Source: an uncultured Ruminiclostridium sp.
GTDB lineage: Bacteria > Bacillota > Clostridia > Oscillospirales > Ruminococcaceae
Direction of reading: 5' to 3'
Length of the DNA stretch: 64,000 nt
Assembly (NCBI GenBank): GCA_947629925.1
Contig: CANRFO010000001.1
Span: 141,898-205,897, forward strand
A program made the translations under genes and the position numbers. This document shows positions 37,285 to 45,482 of the stretch, piece after piece. How positions within the stretch are numbered: position 1 is the stretch's first letter; each line of letters starts with the position of its first letter. Under the pieces are notes generated by a model. The model ran no database searches. It had not been told where the DNA came from and saw only the letters and a program-made list of their open reading frames with translations.

Positions 37285-38103
37285 ATGAGCATTAAAAAGA
37301 TCATGGCAGGCGCTGTTGCTTCTGTAATGGCTCTGTCTACAATGGCAGTTGCAGCAAGTGCAGCTAACTATGACACAATTGTTATGTATGCTGACGCAAA
37401 CTGGGGCTTTAGCACTATGGATGCAAACACCTTTGTTCCCCCTACAACCGTAGTTGATAAGGACGGCACATATACCGTTTCCTCTGGTACTCCTATGTGG
37501 ACTGATGAAGAAACCGGTGATGATGTTCCCGCAGTTTCCGGCGCAGCAGGCGTTTTCTGTGTAGATATTGAAGGTCTTGCTACACTGAAGAATGCAGGTA
37601 AGGACGCTGAAGGTTATGACACATGCGTAACAGCAGCTGACAAGATGGCTTTTGCAAAGGCTGCAGGAATCAATGTTAGTGATGTTAAGGTTTCTATCGT
37701 TAAAGAGGACGGTTCTACCGCTGATGTTGCCGTAGATCAGGGCAATATTCTCTTTGGTGATATTGAGGGCAACGGTAAGATCCGTATCGAAATTTACAAC
37801 CAGTATGGCGACACTAAGGACGCTCCTGCTGTAAATGTTGATGATCTCAACGGTGCTACCGAAATCAATGTAACCTTCACCATCAGCGGTATTGACGCTG
37901 CTGCTGAAGACAATGCTTCTGACGACAACGCTGCTGCTGACGATACCGCAGCTGCTGATGACAATGCTGCTGCAGGCGACACCGCCGCTCCTACCACAGG
38001 AGATAAGGGCGCTGCTGACACAGGTGTTGAAGGCGTTGCAGTTGTAGCGGGTCTTGCAATCATCGCTGCAGGCGCAGTTGTAGTTGCTAAGAAGAGAGGC
38101 TAA
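37285..38103 (+). CDS. Surface protein D: secreted beta-domain with AADTG-type anchor
   Basis: The 272-residue protein starts MSIKKIMAGAVASVMAL, with signal cleavage after ASA. A domain of about 185 residues contains the DGTYTVSSG strand motif and a Gly/Asp-rich loop (FGDIEGNGKIRIEIYN). The same strand motif occurs in protein E, so D and E probably share a fold, perhaps carbohydrate binding. The Ala/Asp linker and the end GAADTGVEGVAVVAG...AKKRG match C almost exactly. Function unknown. Confidence 0.65.
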   Translation: MSIKKIMAGAVASVMALSTMAVAASAANYDTIVMYADANWGFSTMDANTFVPPTTVVDKDGTYTVSSGTPMWTDEETGDDVPAVSGAAGVFCVDIEGLATLKNAGKDAEGYDTCVTAADKMAFAKAAGINVSDVKVSIVKEDGSTADVAVDQGNILFGDIEGNGKIRIEIYNQYGDTKDAPAVNVDDLNGATEINVTFTISGIDAAAEDNASDDNAAADDTAAADDNAAAGDTAAPTTGDKGAADTGVEGVAVVAGLAIIAAGAVVVAKKRG

Positions 38104-38120
38104 TCTCTGAACAACAGAAT

Positions 38121-38149
38121 AAAAAAGGACGGTTTGCCGTCCTTTTTTT
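38121..38149 (+). terminator. Terminator of surface gene D
   Basis: AAAAAAGGACGG and CCGTCCTTTTTT around TTTG; arms identical to those of the gene C terminator. Confidence 0.9.
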
Positions 38150-38245
38150 GTCGGATTTATTTCCCTGACTGGTTTTTGTCGGATTTGTCCTGTTTAAATT
38201 GTCCTGTTTTGTAAGATATGTCAAACGATTTGGATAAAATGACGG

Positions 38246-38274
38246 TTGATTTTTCCGTTAAATTAAGTTATAAT
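38246..38274 (+). promoter_or_regulatory. Promoter of surface gene E
   Basis: TTGATT (38246-38251) and TATAAT (38269-38274), 17-base spacer. Confidence 0.7.
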
Positions 38275-38336
38275 TATTGTAAATAAAAGTGTGTATAACT
38301 ATGCCGCTTTTAAATTATTTAGGAGGAAAACTACAT

Positions 38337-39080
38337 ATGAACTTTAAGAAAATTATGGTTGGCGTTGTTGCTTCCGTTGCAGCAGTAAGCGCAATGGCAG
38401 TTGCAGCAAATGCCGCTACCGCAGGTCTTACTTATCAGACCAATGTTTACGGCTTCCGTGACAACATCAATCAGAGCAAGGGCATTTATTGGGACGAGTT
38501 TGAAGAGGCTCAGAACAATGAGACCTCTAACTTTGGTGACGTAGAGATTACTGGTGACGGTCAGTACACAGTAACTCTGGAAAAGAGCAACGAGGAAGAA
38601 AGCACTTCTTGGAATATGCTCAAGCTTCAGACCAACATTCCTTCCGCTGATTATGCAGATGTTACTATCACTATTGATAAGGTAGTTATCGACGGTCAGG
38701 AACTGACAGTTGGCTCTTACACCAATAACGCTGCTGAAAATCTTGTTGTAAGCGATTATTCAGACGGCTACAACGGTATTACCGAATTGGTTGTAAATGC
38801 TTATACTATCAGCATTGTCAATGTCTACGGTGAGACTTGCGTTGACAACGTATACGGTGACAAGGTAGAAGTTACCTTTACCGTATCAGGTTTCGGCGGT
38901 GCTGCTGGTGACGGTACTGACGCTGACGACAACACTGTTGACGCAGGCGCAGGCGACACCACCGCTCCTACCACAGGCGACAAGGGCGCTGCTGACACAG
39001 GCGTTGAAGGCGTAGCAGTTGTAGCTGCTATCGCAATCGTAGCTGCAGGCGCAGTTGTAGTTGCTAAGAAGAGAAGCTGA
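38337..39080 (+). CDS. Surface protein E: secreted beta-domain with AADTG-type anchor
   Basis: The 247-residue protein starts at 38337 (MNFKKIMVGVVASVAAV) after AGGAGG; the 48-base upstream extension is rejected because it lacks a ribosome site. After the signal (cleavage ANA) comes a beta-rich domain of about 165 residues with DGQYTVTLEKS and VVIDGQELTVGS, a pattern common in Clostridial carbohydrate-binding-like domains. A short Asp/Ala/Gly linker and GAADTGVEGVAVVAA...AKKRS follow. Last gene of the array. Confidence 0.65.
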   Translation: MNFKKIMVGVVASVAAVSAMAVAANAATAGLTYQTNVYGFRDNINQSKGIYWDEFEEAQNNETSNFGDVEITGDGQYTVTLEKSNEEESTSWNMLKLQTNIPSADYADVTITIDKVVIDGQELTVGSYTNNAAENLVVSDYSDGYNGITELVVNAYTISIVNVYGETCVDNVYGDKVEVTFTVSGFGGAAGDGTDADDNTVDAGAGDTTAPTTGDKGAADTGVEGVAVVAAIAIVAAGAVVVAKKRS

Positions 39081-39094
39081 TCTCTCATAAAATG

Positions 39095-39126
39095 AAAAAA
39101 CACTCCCGTACTTCGGGAGTGTTTTT
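39095..39126 (+). terminator. Terminator of surface gene E
   Basis: AAAAACACTCCCG pairs with CGGGAGTGTTTTT, with a T-run. Confidence 0.85.
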
Positions 39127-39148
39127 GTTTTATTAAATCATGCAAAAA

Positions 39149-39174
39149 CCCCGCTCCAAAGCTTCGGAGCGGGG
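39149..39174 (-). terminator. Terminator of the carboxyltransferase operon
   Basis: CCCCGCTCC and GGAGCGGGG pair; on the minus strand the stem is followed by TTTTT. It lies 10 bases after the last gene of the operon. Confidence 0.85.
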
Positions 39175-39184
39175 GGTGATTATT

Positions 39185-40579
39185 TTACACAGGCATTACC
39201 TTGTTAGCTTTATCAGCGTGAACGTTGTCGATACCGCACTGTTTATCCCTGCGCTTCTCGAAGAACTTCTCCGCCACCTGACCGAACATAGCATAGCTGA
39301 GAACGTCCTCCTCCTGCTGTGTCCACTTGGCGGCCTCCTTTTTCAGCTTGTCAAGCTCAGGCTCGATAAGGTCGGCAGGACGGCAGTCGATAGGTTCTTC
39401 GTCGCCGATTATCCTCTTTCTGAAATCAGGGTCTATTGCAACGGGCGTTCTGCCGTATTCGCCGCGTACAAGCCCCTTGAATTCCTTTGTAACAGTCTTG
39501 TATCTCTCGCCCATAATTACGTTGAACACCGCCTGGGTGCCCACGATCTGGCTGGTAGGAGTTACCAGCGGAGGATAACCTGCGTCCTCCCTCACTCTGG
39601 GTACCTCCTGCAAAACCTCGTCCAGCTTGTCGGATTTTCCCGCCTGTTTCAGCTGGGAGATAAGGTTGGAAAGCATTCCGCCGGGGACTTGATACAGCAG
39701 GGTATTGGCGTTTACGCCCATTACCTTGGGGTCAAGCTGACCGCTCTTGATGTACTTTTCACGGAGGGTCTGGAAATAGTCCCTCACCTCGTTCAAAGCG
39801 TGCAGGTCAAGTCCCGTGTCGTATTCAGTGCCCTGCAAAGCCGCAACCATAGATTCAGTGGCAGGGTGGCTCGTTCCCATAGCCAGAGGGGAAATAGCGG
39901 TGTCTATAACGTCCGCTCCCGCCTCGATGCCCTTCAGCAAAGACATTGACGCAAGTCCCGAAGTGTAGTGGGAGTGCAGCTGGATAGGAATTTTGACAGC
40001 CGCTTTCAGCGCTTTTACAAGCTCGTAAGTGGTGTATGGCTTCAGCAGACCCGCCATATCCTTTATGCAGATACTGTCTGCGCCCTCGTCCTCAAGCTGC
40101 TTTGCGAACTCAACGAATTTTTCGTTGGTGTGAACGGGGCTGAGGGTGTAGCTTATACAGCCCTGAAAATGTGCGCCCTCTTTCTTTGCGGCTTTGATAG
40201 AGGTTTTCATATTGCGTATATCGTTCAGCGCGTCAAAAATACGGATCACGTCTATCCCGTTTGCAACGCATTTCTGCACGAAGTATTCAAGAACGTCGTC
40301 CGCATAGTGGCGGTAGCCCAGCATATTCTGCCCTCTGAACAGCATTTGCAGCTTTGTGTTAGGCATTTCCTTCCGCAAGGTCCTCAGTCTGTCCCAAGGG
40401 TCCTCGTCAAGAAATCTCAGGCAAGCGTCAAAGGTAGCGCCGCCCCAACATTCCACCGAGTGATAGCCTATCTTGTCCATCGTGCTGAGAATAGGTTTCA
40501 TCTCGTCCATAGTCATTCGTGTTGCGATAAGGGACTGATGAGCGTCACGCAGCACGGTTTCGGTAATTCCAACTTTCAT
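39185..40579 (-). CDS. Oxaloacetate/pyruvate carboxyltransferase subunit (OadA / transcarboxylase 5S-like)
   Basis: The 464-residue protein has the DRE-TIM barrel of biotin-dependent carboxyltransferases: ETVLRDAHQSL at the start, GGATFDACLRFL, LFRGQNMLGYRHY, KDMAGLL with the carbamylated-lysine region, and HSHYTSG for metal binding. It lacks the biotin domain that full-length OadA proteins carry at the C-terminus; that domain is a separate gene 20 bases upstream. It transfers CO2 between biotin and pyruvate or oxaloacetate. No oadB or oadG membrane subunits are present, which argues against a standard sodium pump. Confidence 0.9.
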   Translation of the reverse strand: MKVGITETVLRDAHQSLIATRMTMDEMKPILSTMDKIGYHSVECWGGATFDACLRFLDEDPWDRLRTLRKEMPNTKLQMLFRGQNMLGYRHYADDVLEYFVQKCVANGIDVIRIFDALNDIRNMKTSIKAAKKEGAHFQGCISYTLSPVHTNEKFVEFAKQLEDEGADSICIKDMAGLLKPYTTYELVKALKAAVKIPIQLHSHYTSGLASMSLLKGIEAGADVIDTAISPLAMGTSHPATESMVAALQGTEYDTGLDLHALNEVRDYFQTLREKYIKSGQLDPKVMGVNANTLLYQVPGGMLSNLISQLKQAGKSDKLDEVLQEVPRVREDAGYPPLVTPTSQIVGTQAVFNVIMGERYKTVTKEFKGLVRGEYGRTPVAIDPDFRKRIIGDEEPIDCRPADLIEPELDKLKKEAAKWTQQEEDVLSYAMFGQVAEKFFEKRRDKQCGIDNVHADKANKVMPV

Positions 40580-40598
40580 AAAAGGACGTCCTTTCTGA

Positions 40599-40958
40599 TT
40601 ATGCGTTAAGAGTAGCGATAACGGAGCCTGTGGAAACGCTGTCCCCCTTGTTCACCGCAATAGATGCGATAACGCCGTCACGGTCGGCAACGATGTCGTT
40701 TTCCATCTTCATAGCTTCAAGCACGGCAATAACTGTGCCGTTGCTCACCTTGTCCCCTACCTTTGCCTTGACCTCAACGATAGTGCCGGGCATAGGCGCG
40801 CTTATCTTAACGTTTCCCTGTGCGCCTGCGGCAGCTTTGGGAGTAGCCTTGGGAGCGGCGGGAGCAGGTGCGGCAGCGGGAGCGGCTGCGTCGGCGGCAA
40901 CCTCCTCCACCGTTACGTCATATGCATTTCCGTTTACAGTAATATTGTATCTTTTCAT
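40599..40958 (-). CDS. Biotin carrier protein (1.3S-like)
   Basis: The 119-residue protein has an N-terminal beta segment, an Ala/Pro hinge (about residues 21-46) and a biotinyl domain with VLEAMKMEND, where Lys84 is biotinylated. The hinge lets biotin swing between the two carboxyltransferase subunits encoded on either side. AGGAGG precedes the ATG. Confidence 0.95.
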   Translation of the reverse strand: MKRYNITVNGNAYDVTVEEVAADAAAPAAAPAPAAPKATPKAAAGAQGNVKISAPMPGTIVEVKAKVGDKVSNGTVIAVLEAMKMENDIVADRDGVIASIAVNKGDSVSTGSVIATLNA

Positions 40959-40975
40959 CTGGAAATCCTCCTGAT

Positions 40976-42340
40976 TTAATATATAAAGTTGATATGCTTG
41001 CGGGCGGGAGTGCTTACTCTCTTTGAGGACAAAGCCTCAACTGCGTTGTTGAGAGCCGACCATAATTCCTCGGCGGGAACTATCTTGTCTACAACGCCTT
41101 TTTCCATAGCGTTGAGTGCGCTTGCCTCGTTTTCGGCATAATCTTCGGCGGCCTTCTGCAATTCTTCGTTGTTATTGCAGTCCTCGCCGTGAAGGAATAC
41201 CGCCGCGGTCTGAGGAGCGACTGGAGCTATCACCGCATTTTCGTAAGCAATTGTCATATCCGCGTTGTTCCCGCAGAAAGCGGTAAAGATACCGCCTAAA
41301 GCGTTTCCTGTAACTACCGCTATCTTTGCGGTGGTAGCGCTTGCATAGACTTGAGTCAGCTTTGCGCAGTCACGAACGCTTCCGCTAAGCTCCGCCTTGC
41401 TGTCTAACGCAAAGCCCTCGTTGTTCACGAACGTTACAACGGGAATGGAGAAAGCGTCGCATATGCTGACGAACTTTGCTATCTTTGCGCAGTCCTCTTT
41501 GGCGAGCCTGCCCTCCGCCTTATCGGTGGCGACAAAGCCCACGGTCTTCCAGTTGATACTGCCCAGAGCAGTGTAGGAGACCTCTCCGAATTTGCCGTAA
41601 AGCTCCACAAGGCTGTCCTTGTCGGCGATTGCTTTTACCGGCGCCTCGCCTTTCATAGAGCCGTCGGCGGCAGTATCCGAAACTGCAAAATAATCGTTTC
41701 CCGCCACCTCAAGGTTATTCTGCGGGAGGATAGCGATAAGCTCCTTCGCCTTTTTCAAAGCCTCGGCATTGTCCTTTACAACGATCGCCGCAACGCCTGA
41801 AAGAGCGGCGTTTTCCGCCGTGCCTGCGCCCTTGGTCTTATCCTCGCTGATAAAAGGAGGATTCAAGAAAAATTCCGCCTTTTCCGTCATTATCACAAAA
41901 TCGCTCATGCAGGCAAGAGCGGCATGAATACCACCGCAAACGCCTGTTACCACAGCTATCTGAGGGGCGACCCCCGAAAGGGAAGCACTTGAAGCGGCAA
42001 TATCGCTGTAAGCCTTTAACAGCTCAACGCCCTCTTTAACCGCTCCGCCCTTGGAATCGTAGATACCGATAACGGGAGAGCCGTTTTTCACCGCAAGCTG
42101 ATACAGCTTCGCCAGCTTTTGCGCCGCAGTTTTGCAAACAGCGCCGCTGTTCACGGCAGAGTCCTGTATAAAGGCGCAGACCTGCTTTCCCTCTACAACG
42201 CCCGTGCCTGTTATCACGCTGCCGCCGATATAGGGGGAAAGCTCGGTGAAACTGCCCTCTTCAAACAGCGACGTCAGCGTGCTGCGAGCCTCGCTGCCTG
42301 CAAGCTCCTGCGCCAGTTCGTCTATCGTCTTGTTCGCCAA
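40976..42340 (-). CDS. Carboxyltransferase of the propionyl/methylmalonyl-CoA family (12S-like), divergent
   Basis: The 454-residue protein has the two-crotonase-domain layout of PccB, MmdA and transcarboxylase 12S. EEGSFTELSPYIG near the start, GVCGGIHAALACMSDFVIM in the first domain and GNALGGIFTAFCG in the second are oxyanion-type motifs. It is about 60 residues shorter than usual, and the N-terminal RGK..RERI-type segment is lost, so the CoA substrate is uncertain. The start is a TTG at 42340 with GGAGG upstream. First gene of the operon. Confidence 0.8.
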   Translation of the reverse strand: MANKTIDELAQELAGSEARSTLTSLFEEGSFTELSPYIGGSVITGTGVVEGKQVCAFIQDSAVNSGAVCKTAAQKLAKLYQLAVKNGSPVIGIYDSKGGAVKEGVELLKAYSDIAASSASLSGVAPQIAVVTGVCGGIHAALACMSDFVIMTEKAEFFLNPPFISEDKTKGAGTAENAALSGVAAIVVKDNAEALKKAKELIAILPQNNLEVAGNDYFAVSDTAADGSMKGEAPVKAIADKDSLVELYGKFGEVSYTALGSINWKTVGFVATDKAEGRLAKEDCAKIAKFVSICDAFSIPVVTFVNNEGFALDSKAELSGSVRDCAKLTQVYASATTAKIAVVTGNALGGIFTAFCGNNADMTIAYENAVIAPVAPQTAAVFLHGEDCNNNEELQKAAEDYAENEASALNAMEKGVVDKIVPAEELWSALNNAVEALSSKRVSTPARKHINFIY

Positions 42341-42413
42341 TTTTATGTCCTCCGTTCCTTATGTTCATTGTTCATTTTATTTCAACCTGTGTCGGAAATT
42401 TCATACACTATAA

Positions 42414-42442
42414 ATTATACAATATTACCGCTTTAATTTCAA
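42414..42442 (-). promoter_or_regulatory. Promoter of the carboxyltransferase operon
   Basis: On the minus strand TTGAAA (42442-42437) and TATAAT (42419-42414) are separated by 17 bases, about 75 bases before the first gene. Confidence 0.8.
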
Positions 42443-42462
42443 GTGGGATTTTCCTTTTTTCG

Positions 42463-42765
42463 TCAATTTTCCTTTTTCCCGTCGAAAAATTCGGCTATGG
42501 ATTCCAGCCGTCTTCCTCCCACAAAGGTCTTTACAAATTCGTCGGGAATAGTGTCGGCAATGACTGCGGAAACTGCTCCCTCATGGTCGGCGTTGTTCAA
42601 TGCCGAGCGGAGCACGCCGTCAAACAAAAACTTGTCCCCGTTGTAGCTTTTCACGGTGAAGACCTTGTCCTTTATCTCCCCGTGAATGTCCGCTATAAGC
42701 TCGCCCTCGCACTTTGCCTCAAAGCAAAAATCCTCTGCGTCATAGTTTCTTTTTATCACTATCAT
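42463..42765 (-). CDS. Small protein of unknown function, coupled to rluB
   Basis: A 100-residue acidic protein (MIVIKRNYDAEDFCFEAKCEG...). Its ATG overlaps the rluB stop as ATGA, so it is translated with rluB. It has alternating charged and hydrophobic strands and no membrane segment or known motif. The family is not recognised. Confidence 0.55.
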   Translation of the reverse strand: MIVIKRNYDAEDFCFEAKCEGELIADIHGEIKDKVFTVKSYNGDKFLFDGVLRSALNNADHEGAVSAVIADTIPDEFVKTFVGGRRLESIAEFFDGKKEN

Positions 42766-43517
42766 TTTTTCTTTCTCCTTTTAGGCGGGTCGGATTTTCC
42801 CATCGCCGCCCTTAACATCTGCATTTCCTCCGCTGTCAGGTCCCTGTATTCTCCCGCTTTCATCATTCCCAGCTTAACTCCGCCCACGGAGGTGCGTTTC
42901 AGCCTTGAGACTTCAAGCTCCACCGCACTGCACATCTTGCGTATCTGCCTGTTCTTGCCCTCGGTGATGACAAATTCAAGAACGGTGCGCTCTTTTTCCT
43001 GAGTCAGCACGTTTATCACACAGGGCTGTGTTTTTACGCCCGGCTCTATCTCTATTCCCGCCGACATCAGCGCAAGCTGTTCCTCCGTCACCGAGGAGGG
43101 AACAGTAACACGGTAGGTTTTTGGGATATGCTTTTTCGGGTGCATTATGTCGTTGGCAAAGCTGCCGTCGTTTGTGAGGAGGATAAGCCCCTCGCTGTTC
43201 TTGTCCAGCCGCCCCACGGGATAAACTCGCTCTTTAACGCCTTTCAGCAGGTCGGTGACTAGCTTGTCCGAATGGGCGTCTTCCATTGAGGTGACGTAGC
43301 CCCTCGGCTTATACAGCTTGATGTAGCGCAGCAAAGGCTTGTCCGTGTCAAGCCTTTCCCCGCTTACGGTGATTATGTCGGACTCTGGCTCCGCCTTGTC
43401 CCCAAGTGAAACGGTGTGACCGTTCACCTTTACCATTCCGTTTGCTATCAGCTCCTCCGCCTTTCTGCGGGAGCAGTATCCGCTGTCGGAAATTATCTTT
43501 TGTATCCTTGTTTTCAT
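42762..43517 (-). CDS. rluB: Pseudouridine synthase RluB/RsuA family
   Basis: The 251-residue enzyme has an N-terminal S4 domain (RIQKIISDSGYCSRRKAEELI) and the catalytic motif VGRLDKNSEGLILLTND, whose Asp attacks the uridine. It most likely modifies 23S rRNA near 2605 as RluB does; RsuA or RluE activity cannot be excluded by eye. In Firmicutes it is often near scpA/scpB, dacF and ytfJ, as here. Confidence 0.9.
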   Translation of the reverse strand: MKTRIQKIISDSGYCSRRKAEELIANGMVKVNGHTVSLGDKAEPESDIITVSGERLDTDKPLLRYIKLYKPRGYVTSMEDAHSDKLVTDLLKGVKERVYPVGRLDKNSEGLILLTNDGSFANDIMHPKKHIPKTYRVTVPSSVTEEQLALMSAGIEIEPGVKTQPCVINVLTQEKERTVLEFVITEGKNRQIRKMCSAVELEVSRLKRTSVGGVKLGMMKAGEYRDLTAEEMQMLRAAMGKSDPPKRRKKK

Positions 43518-43615
43518 TGTACGTCCTTTTTATATTATCTGCTGTGCTTTTTAAATAACGCCTGCTTGTCTGTCCTGCGGAAGAACTGCCTCTGAGAATG
43601 TAACTGCGCGTCGGG

Positions 43616-43722
43616 GGGGCGGCGAAGCCGCGTCCCGCGCTCCGCGCGGGACGTCAGGGCTTGCTTTGCAAGCCCTGACCTTTCTTCGGGCAAAGCCCGA
43701 AGAAAGGCGGCTTCGCCGCCCC
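43616..43722. repeat. Perfect multi-hairpin (four-way junction) palindromic element
   Basis: A 16-bp outer stem (43616-43631 with 43707-43722) encloses three perfect hairpins that abut without a single spare base: 43632-43652 (9 bp, loop TCC), 43653-43679 (12 bp, loop TTT) and 43680-43706 (12 bp, loop AAA). The outer arms are themselves palindromes (GCGGC-GAA-GCCGC and GCGGC-TTC-GCCGC), so the element can also fold as five hairpins in a row. It is GC-rich, sits between rluB and the GNAT gene, and has no ORF of its own that I trust. Confidence 0.85.
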
Positions 43723-43820
43723 GCTCCACGCACTTATTGTATTATTTATCACAGCATAAAAATTAAATCGGAAAAGCACCTGTTTTATTTATAAACACTA
43801 TGTTTTATCGTTTCATCTTA

Positions 43821-44288
43821 TCACAATACTTTTTTCAGCATGACCGTATCTTCCGTTTCATACTCAACGGCAAAGCCCATATTGAGAAACAACCGCCTTG
43901 CAGGATTGTCTGCGGCTATGTCATCATACAGCTCAGCACAGCCGTTTTCTCTTGCCGCCTGACATAAAAGCGCCAGCCCATTTTTCCCGTATCCTTTGCG
44001 GCGGTACTCCGAAAGTATGATTATATCCGCAAGATAAATTCCTTTTTCGTTATCAAGATGATAGGCTGCTTCTCCCACAAATTCTCCGCTGTCCTCATCG
44101 AGCAGATAGCGGTAGAACCTGCCCTTCCCGCCGCGCGCTATCCACTGATCGTACCAACCGCTCCACTTCTCTTTTGGAAAAGAAATAGTCCCGCCCCATT
44201 TTGCATTATAGGACATAGTATCAGCGTCGCTCAGCATTTTCTCCCTGAACCACAGTTCTTCAAATTGGGGCTTATATAAAACAAGCAT
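43821..44288 (-). CDS. GNAT family N-acetyltransferase
   Basis: The 155-residue protein has the GNAT acetyl-CoA loop (RRKGYGKNGLALLC, about residues 96-109) after the strand YLADIIILSEY, and a typical C-terminal half (ARRLFLNMGFAVEYE). It lies 12 bases after dacF and is likely co-transcribed. The substrate is unknown. Confidence 0.85.
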   Translation of the reverse strand: MLVLYKPQFEELWFREKMLSDADTMSYNAKWGGTISFPKEKWSGWYDQWIARGGKGRFYRYLLDEDSGEFVGEAAYHLDNEKGIYLADIIILSEYRRKGYGKNGLALLCQAARENGCAELYDDIAADNPARRLFLNMGFAVEYETEDTVMLKKVL

Positions 44289-44300
44289 TCATTCTCCTTA

Positions 44301-45437
44301 TCATATTCTGAAAAATCTTCTGAAAAACATTATCAGCTTATCATAAAAGCTTACGTTCTGCTCGGTCACTGTGACCTCACCTGCTGTAACCAGCCCGACT
44401 TCCCGAACAAAATTTCCGTTCAGATATATCTTTGCTTTTCCAACTGTTTCCCCTGCGGAAAATCCCGCATAGAGAAACTGCGGCGCGAACGCTTCAACGG
44501 TCACCGTTCTGCTCTCGTTTTCAGAAAGAGGAAGTCTGACGCTTTCCGAAAGCTCCAGATTTACGCTTGCTTCACTTCCGCCGATAACAGGGATCGTTAC
44601 GGGCTTTGGCAGCACTATCTCAGTCGCCTTAACCTGCGTAAAGCCGTAGTCCAGCATTTTTCTGTGGTCCTCCCAGTCGTCGGGAGCGTTCAGCGTGACG
44701 CATATGAGCCTTACCCCGTCCCTTTCGGCGGCGGAAACAAGACAGCGCCTTGCGTTGTCGGTGAAGCCCGTTTTTACTCCGATACAGCCCTCATATTGCC
44801 ACAGCATTTTGTTGGAATTGGCAAGGCGGCGCATATACGGAGGGTTGCCGAATTCCACCTGTGCGTCCGCACACCTGCAAATCTCTGCAAAAACAGGATT
44901 TTCCAGCGCGTACCTTGTAAGCTGTGCCAGATCGTAAGCCGTTGTGAAATGTCCGTCGGCGTCAAGCCCCGACGGGTTGACGAAGTGGGTATCTTTAAGT
45001 CCCAGCTCCTCCGCCTTTTTGTTCATCAGCTTTGCAAATTCCGCCATAGAGCCGCTGATATTGACAGCGGCGGCGTTTGCGGCGTCATTCCCCGACGGCA
45101 GGAGCATACCGTACAAAAGCGCCCGCCTTGTTACGATGTCCCCCTCTTCCAAGCCCATAGAGGTGCCCTCAACGTTTATGGCAAAGCTGTCCGCCGTGAA
45201 TTTTTTGTCCAGCTCTCCCGCCTCCGCCGTCAGCAGGGCGGTCATTATCTTGGTTGTGCTTGCCATGGCGCGGTGTTCATGAGCGTTTTTCTCGTAAACG
45301 ATTGTTCCTGTTTCGGCGTTTATAAGAACAGCCGCGGCAGCAGATACCTCAAATCCCGCATTTTCGGCATAGATCGGCAGGGAATTTCCTCCCAGAACAA
45401 GGCACAGCGCCGTCAGACCCGCAATAATCTTTTTCAA
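44301..45437 (-). CDS. dacF: D-alanyl-D-alanine carboxypeptidase, DacF type
   Basis: A penicillin-binding protein that trims peptidoglycan side chains outside the membrane. Active-site motifs are SxxK in MASTTKIMTALL, SGN in PSGNDAANAAA and KTG in GVKTGFTDNARR. A signal peptide (MKKIIAGLTALCLVLGG) and a C-terminal beta domain are present. The TTG at 45437 is favoured because GGAGG then lies 8 bases upstream; a GTG at 45446 is the alternative. In Bacillus dacF is a sporulation gene, and Spo0A-box-like repeats lie upstream here. Confidence 0.92.
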   Translation of the reverse strand: MKKIIAGLTALCLVLGGNSLPIYAENAGFEVSAAAAVLINAETGTIVYEKNAHEHRAMASTTKIMTALLTAEAGELDKKFTADSFAINVEGTSMGLEEGDIVTRRALLYGMLLPSGNDAANAAAVNISGSMAEFAKLMNKKAEELGLKDTHFVNPSGLDADGHFTTAYDLAQLTRYALENPVFAEICRCADAQVEFGNPPYMRRLANSNKMLWQYEGCIGVKTGFTDNARRCLVSAAERDGVRLICVTLNAPDDWEDHRKMLDYGFTQVKATEIVLPKPVTIPVIGGSEASVNLELSESVRLPLSENESRTVTVEAFAPQFLYAGFSAGETVGKAKIYLNGNFVREVGLVTAGEVTVTEQNVSFYDKLIMFFRRFFRI

Positions 45438-45482
45438 ATCGTCCACCTCCGCATACTCTGTACAACCAGTCTATGCTGAGGC

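Noticed and set aside
39185..42340. Reading the biotin operon as a standard sodium-pumping oxaloacetate decarboxylase
   Set aside because: No OadB or OadG gene is present and the operon closes with promoter and terminator; the subunit set fits a soluble transcarboxylase better, though genes elsewhere could change this.
43535..43733. Arginine-rich small ORFs across the palindromic element
   Set aside because: They exist only because the element is GC-rich and palindromic; no ribosome site and no conserved features.
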